NCBI GenBank assembly: GCA_964355545.1
Contig: CAYHEK010000011.1
Span: forward strand, 1-25,650
DNA length: 25,650 nt
Direction: 5' to 3'
Source of the DNA: JAPLGE01 sp964355545
Lineage (GTDB): Bacteria > Bipolaricaulota > Bipolaricaulia > UBA7950 > UBA9294
Shown: in pieces, positions 22,379 through 25,650 of the stretch
Position numbering within the stretch: the stretch's first letter is position 1
Layout of the letters: each line of letters starts with the position of its first letter
The notes under the pieces: model-generated
What the model saw: only the letters and a program-made list of their open reading frames with translations
What the model was told of the DNA's origin: nothing
Database searches by the model: none
Position numbers and translations under genes: made by a program

Positions 22379-23362
22379 TTACGCGTCGAAGAACCGCCGC
22401 GGGTCGACGAGCTCGCCATCGGCGTAGAGCCGCGGGTTCGCCGTCATGACCCCGTCGAGATGGACCTCCACCGAGACGAGGCGCCCGATCGTCTTCCCGC
22501 CCATGTTGCTGTTGTCGCCAATCCCCACATGGACTGTCCCGAGCTTCTTCTCGTCCTCGAGGATCGTCCCGATCATCTCCGCCCTTGGGTTCATTCCGAT
22601 TCCGATCTCCGCCACGTTGAAGGCATCTGGACCGAACTGCTCGACGTATCGCCAGAACTTCGCCGCCCCCTCCCCCTCCACCGCGGTGATCCGTCGCCCT
22701 TCGACTGTGAACCTGAGCGTCGAGTTCAGGAGGCCGAGAGTGCTCAGGCTGCCGTCAATAATCAGCGTCCCTTCAGCACCGACGGGAGCCATCGAGACCT
22801 CCCCGCCGGGGAGGTTGCTGAACTCCCCGCGTTCGGTGCACAACCCCCGTTCGGCGAACCACTCGCCCCCATGTACGTCAAAGATAAGGTCCGTCCCGAC
22901 ATCGGACACGACGCGGACCTCCTTCGTTCCGTTGAGGCGTCGGGCCAGGCGCTCGGCGGCGCGGGCCACGACCGCGTAGTCCGCGAAGACCCCGCCGCGA
23001 GTGAGCATCGTTTTGGTGATCCCCGGCAGGGTGAGGCCCCTCGCCCCCGCCGCGCAGGCCTCGCGACGCGCGCGGGTGTGGGTCATGCCCTTGGAGGTCG
23101 GGATGATGAAGACGTCAGTCTCGCGGAGAGCTTGGGCTGCGATCGCGGGAGGTTCCTTGGAGAGCGGACCCGGGGTCGGAATCACCATCCAAACTGGGGC
23201 GCAATCGGTTTCGCGAGCCGCTTCGTAGAAGGCCCGACCGATCGAGAGCATTGGATCATCAACGAGAATCAGCACCTCCTCGCGAGCCCGCACTCTCAGA
23301 ACGTCACGGAAGACATGGGCGCAGCCACGGGCGAGGTCCTTGCCCCTCTCCGAATGACTCAC
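22379..23362 (-). CDS. M29-type aminopeptidase (leucyl aminopeptidase-like)
   Basis: The 327-residue protein is a shorter relative of M29 aminopeptidases. The C-terminal metal-site segments are conserved in order: NLPGGEVSMAP (Glu), AEIGIGMNPRAE (Glu), GTVHVGIGDNSNMGG (His) and VEVHLDGVMTANP (His and Asp). The N-terminal half is more divergent but includes VLILVDDP and a TDVFIIPTSKGMTHT segment. The frame opens at GTG 23383, but GTG 23362 follows a GGGGGGAGGG purine tract and overlaps the stop of the M24 gene in a GTGA arrangement, so I take 23362. This is the second M29-type protein in the window, only distantly similar to the one at 12818-13924. Its place between an M24 peptidase and a hydrolase suggests sequential trimming of one class of substrate. 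Confidence 0.87.
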   Translation of the reverse strand: MSHSERGKDLARGCAHVFRDVLRVRAREEVLILVDDPMLSIGRAFYEAARETDCAPVWMVIPTPGPLSKEPPAIAAQALRETDVFIIPTSKGMTHTRARREACAAGARGLTLPGITKTMLTRGGVFADYAVVARAAERLARRLNGTKEVRVVSDVGTDLIFDVHGGEWFAERGLCTERGEFSNLPGGEVSMAPVGAEGTLIIDGSLSTLGLLNSTLRFTVEGRRITAVEGEGAAKFWRYVEQFGPDAFNVAEIGIGMNPRAEMIGTILEDEKKLGTVHVGIGDNSNMGGKTIGRLVSVEVHLDGVMTANPRLYADGELVDPRRFFDA

Positions 23363-24564
23363 GACCGCCCTCCCCCCACGCACACGAGCTCCGTCTGCCG
23401 AGTGGACAGGAACTCACAGCCCTGTCTCGTCACGAGCACATCCTCCTCGAGACCGATCGGAGGTGCCCCTCCGTCTTCGGTGCGCCCAGAGACGAAGGGC
23501 TCGAGCGTAAAGACGTTCCCTTCCTCGAGGATTGCCATCCCCTTCGTTCCGTACCGGGGGTTGAGCGGAGCAAGACTCCCGCCGCCGTCGTGGACCCGGC
23601 GCCCGATCTGGTGCCCAAGGCTGCTCGTGTAGGGGACGAGCCCATTTGCCTGATGATGGGAGCGAGCGACCGCGTCGATCTCGTGCCCCCTCTTCCCTGG
23701 GCGGATCGCCTGCGCGGCCAGTGTGATGGCATCGCGCGCCAGGTTGAACCGCCTCACGAACTCCGGAGAGGGACCGGTCTCTCCCTCGCGAAGGATATAG
23801 AAAGTCCGCGTGAGATCCGAGCAGTACCCTTGGTAGTACACCCCCATGTCGACGATGAAGACGTCCCCAGGAACGAGCGGGAAGTCACCCGGCGAGCGGT
23901 GCCCAACACCGATTTGTCCGGTGCACACCGCCGCTCCGTTCCCCCAAGCCGGAGCCACGCCGTAGGCCTTCTGGCGTAACTGGATGAAGGCGTTCACCTC
24001 GCGCTCGGTCATTCCTGGGCGAGCAAAAGCCGCGATGTCAAGGAAGATCCTATCCGTGATTTCGACGGCCTTTCGGATCCGCTCAACCTCCTCTGCGGTC
24101 TTCCTCGCACGCAGCGGAGCGAGGATCGTCTCCGCGGAGATGTGACGGCCGATGATCGCCTCTTCACCAAGGATCTCACAGAGCCTGAGGAACTGACCGT
24201 GCGACAAGCCGTCTGCCAGGTGATCGCGAAGCGAATAGTCGAGAGCGATTCGGCGCGGGGAGACGTCCGCGAATGCCTTCCTCAGAGGCTCCTCGATCCC
24301 CTGCGAGTAGGAGACAACCTCGTCGAAGATCCTGATTGATTCGATCGCCATCCGGTCGAAGTCAGCCACGATCGCGATCTTGCGCCCGTCCTTTGCGAAG
24401 AGGAACGCCGTCTCACCGACCATCTCGTGCCCCACATAGAGCAACGTCGATGGGTCACTCCCCTCACGACAGAAAACAAGCCAGAGGTCCACATCTATGC
24501 CGGCGAGGATCTGGTCGAGCTGCCGCTGTTTTGCCCGGATCAGGGCCACATCCTTGGAGTCCAT
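23359..24564 (-). CDS. M24 family Xaa-Pro peptidase
   Basis: The 401-residue enzyme has the two-domain creatinase/prolidase layout: an N-terminal domain (about 1-150) and a pita-bread catalytic domain. The dinuclear metal site is complete: D239 in FIVDMG, D250 in YCSDLTRTF, H318 in SLGHQIG, E355 in TLEPFV and E373 in GLEEDVLV. H326 in VHDGGG matches the second conserved His of Xaa-Pro cleaving enzymes. Length and motifs fit a cytosolic Xaa-Pro aminopeptidase or dipeptidase. ATG 24564 follows AGGAGG by five bases and a near-consensus promoter lies at 24609-24636. It is the first gene of the five-gene minus-strand cluster and its stop overlaps the next start by four bases. Why this locus has its own M24 enzyme, besides that at 8005-8898, suggests a different substrate. 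Confidence 0.93.
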   Translation of the reverse strand: MDSKDVALIRAKQRQLDQILAGIDVDLWLVFCREGSDPSTLLYVGHEMVGETAFLFAKDGRKIAIVADFDRMAIESIRIFDEVVSYSQGIEEPLRKAFADVSPRRIALDYSLRDHLADGLSHGQFLRLCEILGEEAIIGRHISAETILAPLRARKTAEEVERIRKAVEITDRIFLDIAAFARPGMTEREVNAFIQLRQKAYGVAPAWGNGAAVCTGQIGVGHRSPGDFPLVPGDVFIVDMGVYYQGYCSDLTRTFYILREGETGPSPEFVRRFNLARDAITLAAQAIRPGKRGHEIDAVARSHHQANGLVPYTSSLGHQIGRRVHDGGGSLAPLNPRYGTKGMAILEEGNVFTLEPFVSGRTEDGGAPPIGLEEDVLVTRQGCEFLSTRQTELVCVGGGRS

Positions 24565-24608
24565 TTACGCCTCCTGCCGTACTTCATTTCAGAACGGTCG
24601 CCGTGACC

Positions 24609-24636
24609 AGTATAGGCCCATTGCGTCAACCGTCAA
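24609..24636 (-). promoter_or_regulatory. Sigma70-type promoter of the M24-M29-DUF6282 cluster
   Basis: On the minus strand TTGACG (24636-24631), a 16-base spacer and TATACT (24614-24609) each match consensus at five of six positions. Just downstream GGTC (24596-24599 on the plus strand) and GACC (24605-24608) form an inverted repeat with a 5-base centre overlapping the expected transcription start, a plausible repressor site. Confidence 0.6.
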
Positions 24637-24746
24637 TCCCTGCTCCATGGCGATCAGCCAAGACCTGTAAGACCTTATCGGAAGGGCTTCTCTCCCCCCG
24701 GGCGCCCAACCTCTCTGAAAGCCTCCAAGCCGTTCTCCTGATGGCC

Positions 24747-24784
24747 AACGCCCTCACCGGCGTTGTTCCACGATGCGGAACGAC
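24747..24784. promoter_or_regulatory. Two overlapping inverted repeats upstream of the binding-protein promoter
   Basis: AACGCC-N6-GGCGTT (24747-24764) is perfect. It overlaps GTTGTTCC-N7-GGAACGAC (24762-24784), whose core GTTCC-N7-GGAAC is perfect and recalls the size and symmetry of IclR-family operators. The second repeat ends ten bases before the -35 box, a place suited to activator or repressor binding. Binding by the IclR protein at 20190-20972 is inferred from context. Confidence 0.45.
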
Positions 24785-24794
24785 GTCGCTCCTC

Positions 24795-24823
24795 TTGACA
24801 CGCCCGGGGCATGGGACTAGGAT
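24795..24823 (+). promoter_or_regulatory. Sigma70-type promoter of the second binding-protein gene
   Basis: A perfect TTGACA (24795-24800) is followed by a 17-base spacer and TAGGAT (24818-24823). The leader would be about 115 bases and contains a long palindrome and the AAAGGAGG ribosome binding site before TTG 24945. Confidence 0.65.
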
Positions 24824-24842
24824 GAGGGGTCTCTCCGCTAGG

Positions 24843-24870
24843 TGGTCCTTCGATCGCGATCGAAAGACCA
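24843..24870. promoter_or_regulatory. 28-base palindrome downstream of the transcription start
   Basis: The centre TTCGATCGCGATCGAA (24849-24864) is a perfect 16-base palindrome. Symmetry continues outward through TGGTC and GACCA with a single mismatched pair, spanning 24843-24870. It lies about 13 bases after the expected transcription start of the binding-protein gene, so it could be a repressor operator or form an mRNA hairpin. Its outer half-site TGGTC also occurs near the opposite promoter with a different spacing. Confidence 0.55.
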
Positions 24871-24944
24871 TAGGATGTAGTGGTGGTGCTCGGAAGAGTG
24901 CTCGACTTGGAGGCCGCTCCGGCGAGCAGGGAAAGGAGGTCTCT

Positions 24945-25598
24945 TTGAAAACCAGAGGTAGGTTACTAGCCGTTGTGATGGCCCTTCTCGCGGTGCTCCT
25001 GTCCGTCGGGATCCCGAGCCTCGCAGGGAAGGAAAACACACTGACCGTGGCCATCCGAAACTGGGACTACGACACCCTGGATCCGCACATCTCCGCCTTC
25101 ACCCAGTCGATGTGGATGGTCAACTGCTTCACGGACACCCTGGTCCGCATCGGACCTGATGGGAAGTTCTCCGCCGGGCTCGCCTCGAGCTGGGAGAGCC
25201 GCGACGGAGCGAAGGTCTGGGTCTTTCATCTTCGCCAAGGTGTGACGTTCCACGACGGCACACCCTGGAACGGCCAAGCCCTTGTCGACAACTTCGAGCG
25301 GGTTCGCGCTCCGGAGACGAAGTCACTGCGTTACGCGGACAAGCTGAAGGGCCTCGTTGAGATGAAGATCGTCGATCCCATGACCGTCGAGCTCAGCTTC
25401 GATAGCCCCAAGCCGGGATTCCTCCTGGCCATCTCGGAGCCGATCTGCGGGTTCCTCTCACCGACCGCGTTCAAGAATCCAGCCAACGTGAAGTCATCTG
25501 ACAAGTTGAAGGGAACGGGGCCTTACATCCTTGCGGAGGAGATCTACCAACAGAAGGTCACCTTCGTCAAGAACTCGAACTACAACTGGGGACCTGAA
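24945..25598 (+). CDS. ABC transporter substrate-binding protein, family 5 (peptide type), 3' end missing
   Basis: About 218 codons of a second peptide-class binding protein are present. The signal peptide is clear (KTRGRLLAVVMALLAVLLSVGIPSLAG). Family 5 signatures follow: NWDYDTLDPHIS, LASSWESRDGAKVWVFHLR, TFHDGTPWNGQALVDNFERV and GTGPYILAEE, with KNSNYNWGPE at the point where the sequence breaks. TTG 24945 is the start, five bases after AAAGGAGG; the long open frame upstream is not coding. Past about 25598 the reading frame enters an inverted copy of 25528-25579 and stops at once, so the remaining 300 or more residues are lost to the contig end rather than to a genuine mutation. It is divergent from the M24-M29-DUF6282-TIGR04076-IclR cluster and is probably its dedicated import component; permease genes would be expected beyond the end. 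Confidence 0.9.
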
Positions 25599-25650
25599 TT
25601 CGAGTTCTTGACGAAGGTGACCTTCTGTTGGTAGATCTCCTCCGCAAGGA
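25528..25650. repeat. Perfect 52-bp inverted repeat at the contig end (probable fold-back artefact)
   Basis: Bases 25528-25579 and 25599-25650 are exact reverse complements over 52 positions, separated by 19 bases. The left arm and the spacer continue the binding-protein reading frame naturally; the right arm reads the same coding bases backwards and ends at the last base of the window. Such exact fold-backs inside a gene at a contig end are typical of amplification chimeras or graph-end artefacts. Confidence 0.9.

Noticed and set aside
24336..24944. Upstream extension of the second binding-protein frame by 203 codons
   Set aside because: The extension is Arg/Ser/Pro-rich, overlaps the divergent M24 gene and both promoters, and a signal peptide with a perfect ribosome binding site begins at 24945.
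1..25650. CRISPR arrays, tRNA or rRNA genes, complete insertion sequences
   Set aside because: Scanning by eye found no regularly spaced repeats, cloverleaf-like segments, ribosomal sequence or transposase motifs.

Overview
The window reads as a scaffold fragment from a G+C-rich, Gram-negative-type bacterium that lives on peptides and amino acids. Evidence: a signal-peptide protein with outer-membrane barrel features, two family 5 (oligopeptide type) solute-binding proteins, a DppBC-type permease pair, two M24 and two M29 metallopeptidases, an M14-type protein, a tryptophanase and a metal-ion ABC transporter. Most starts follow an AAGGAGG-like ribosome binding site about 5 bases away, with frequent GTG and TTG starts. 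There is no rRNA or tRNA, so taxonomy is a guess; a candidate phylum such as Bipolaricaulota would fit, at low confidence. A 100-N gap (8899-8998) and a perfect fold-back inverted repeat at the right end (25528-25650) show that this is a draft metagenome or single-cell assembly.

Layout. (1) 50-580: a flavin reductase family gene. (2) 929-9225, minus strand, visibly lower in G+C than its surroundings: M24 peptidase (cut by the gap), iron-sulfur flavoprotein, peptide-binding protein, two permeases and an M14/amidotransferase-like fusion, but no ATPase genes. (3) 9332-10108: a PPP-type phosphatase. (4) 10152-16919, minus strand: HEAT-repeat protein, short-chain dehydrogenase, Eis-like acetyltransferase, M29 aminopeptidase, and a complete Mn/Zn/Fe-type ABC transporter with overlapping genes. 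(5) 17056-19856, plus strand: outer-membrane-type protein, tryptophanase and EamA exporter in one apparent operon. (6) 20190-24564, minus strand: M24 peptidase, M29-type peptidase, DUF6282 hydrolase, TIGR04076 protein and IclR regulator, divergent from a second peptide-binding protein (24945 to the contig end).

The genes fit together as peptide capture, hydrolysis to amino acids, and catabolism of at least tryptophan. The most interesting unit is region 6: a self-contained, apparently IclR-controlled set of two peptidases, an uncharacterised metal-dependent hydrolase, a small cysteine-containing protein and a dedicated binding protein. Its divergent promoter region carries clear -35/-10 boxes and several inverted repeats. 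It may be a catabolic system for an unusual peptide or amide; that substrate is inference.
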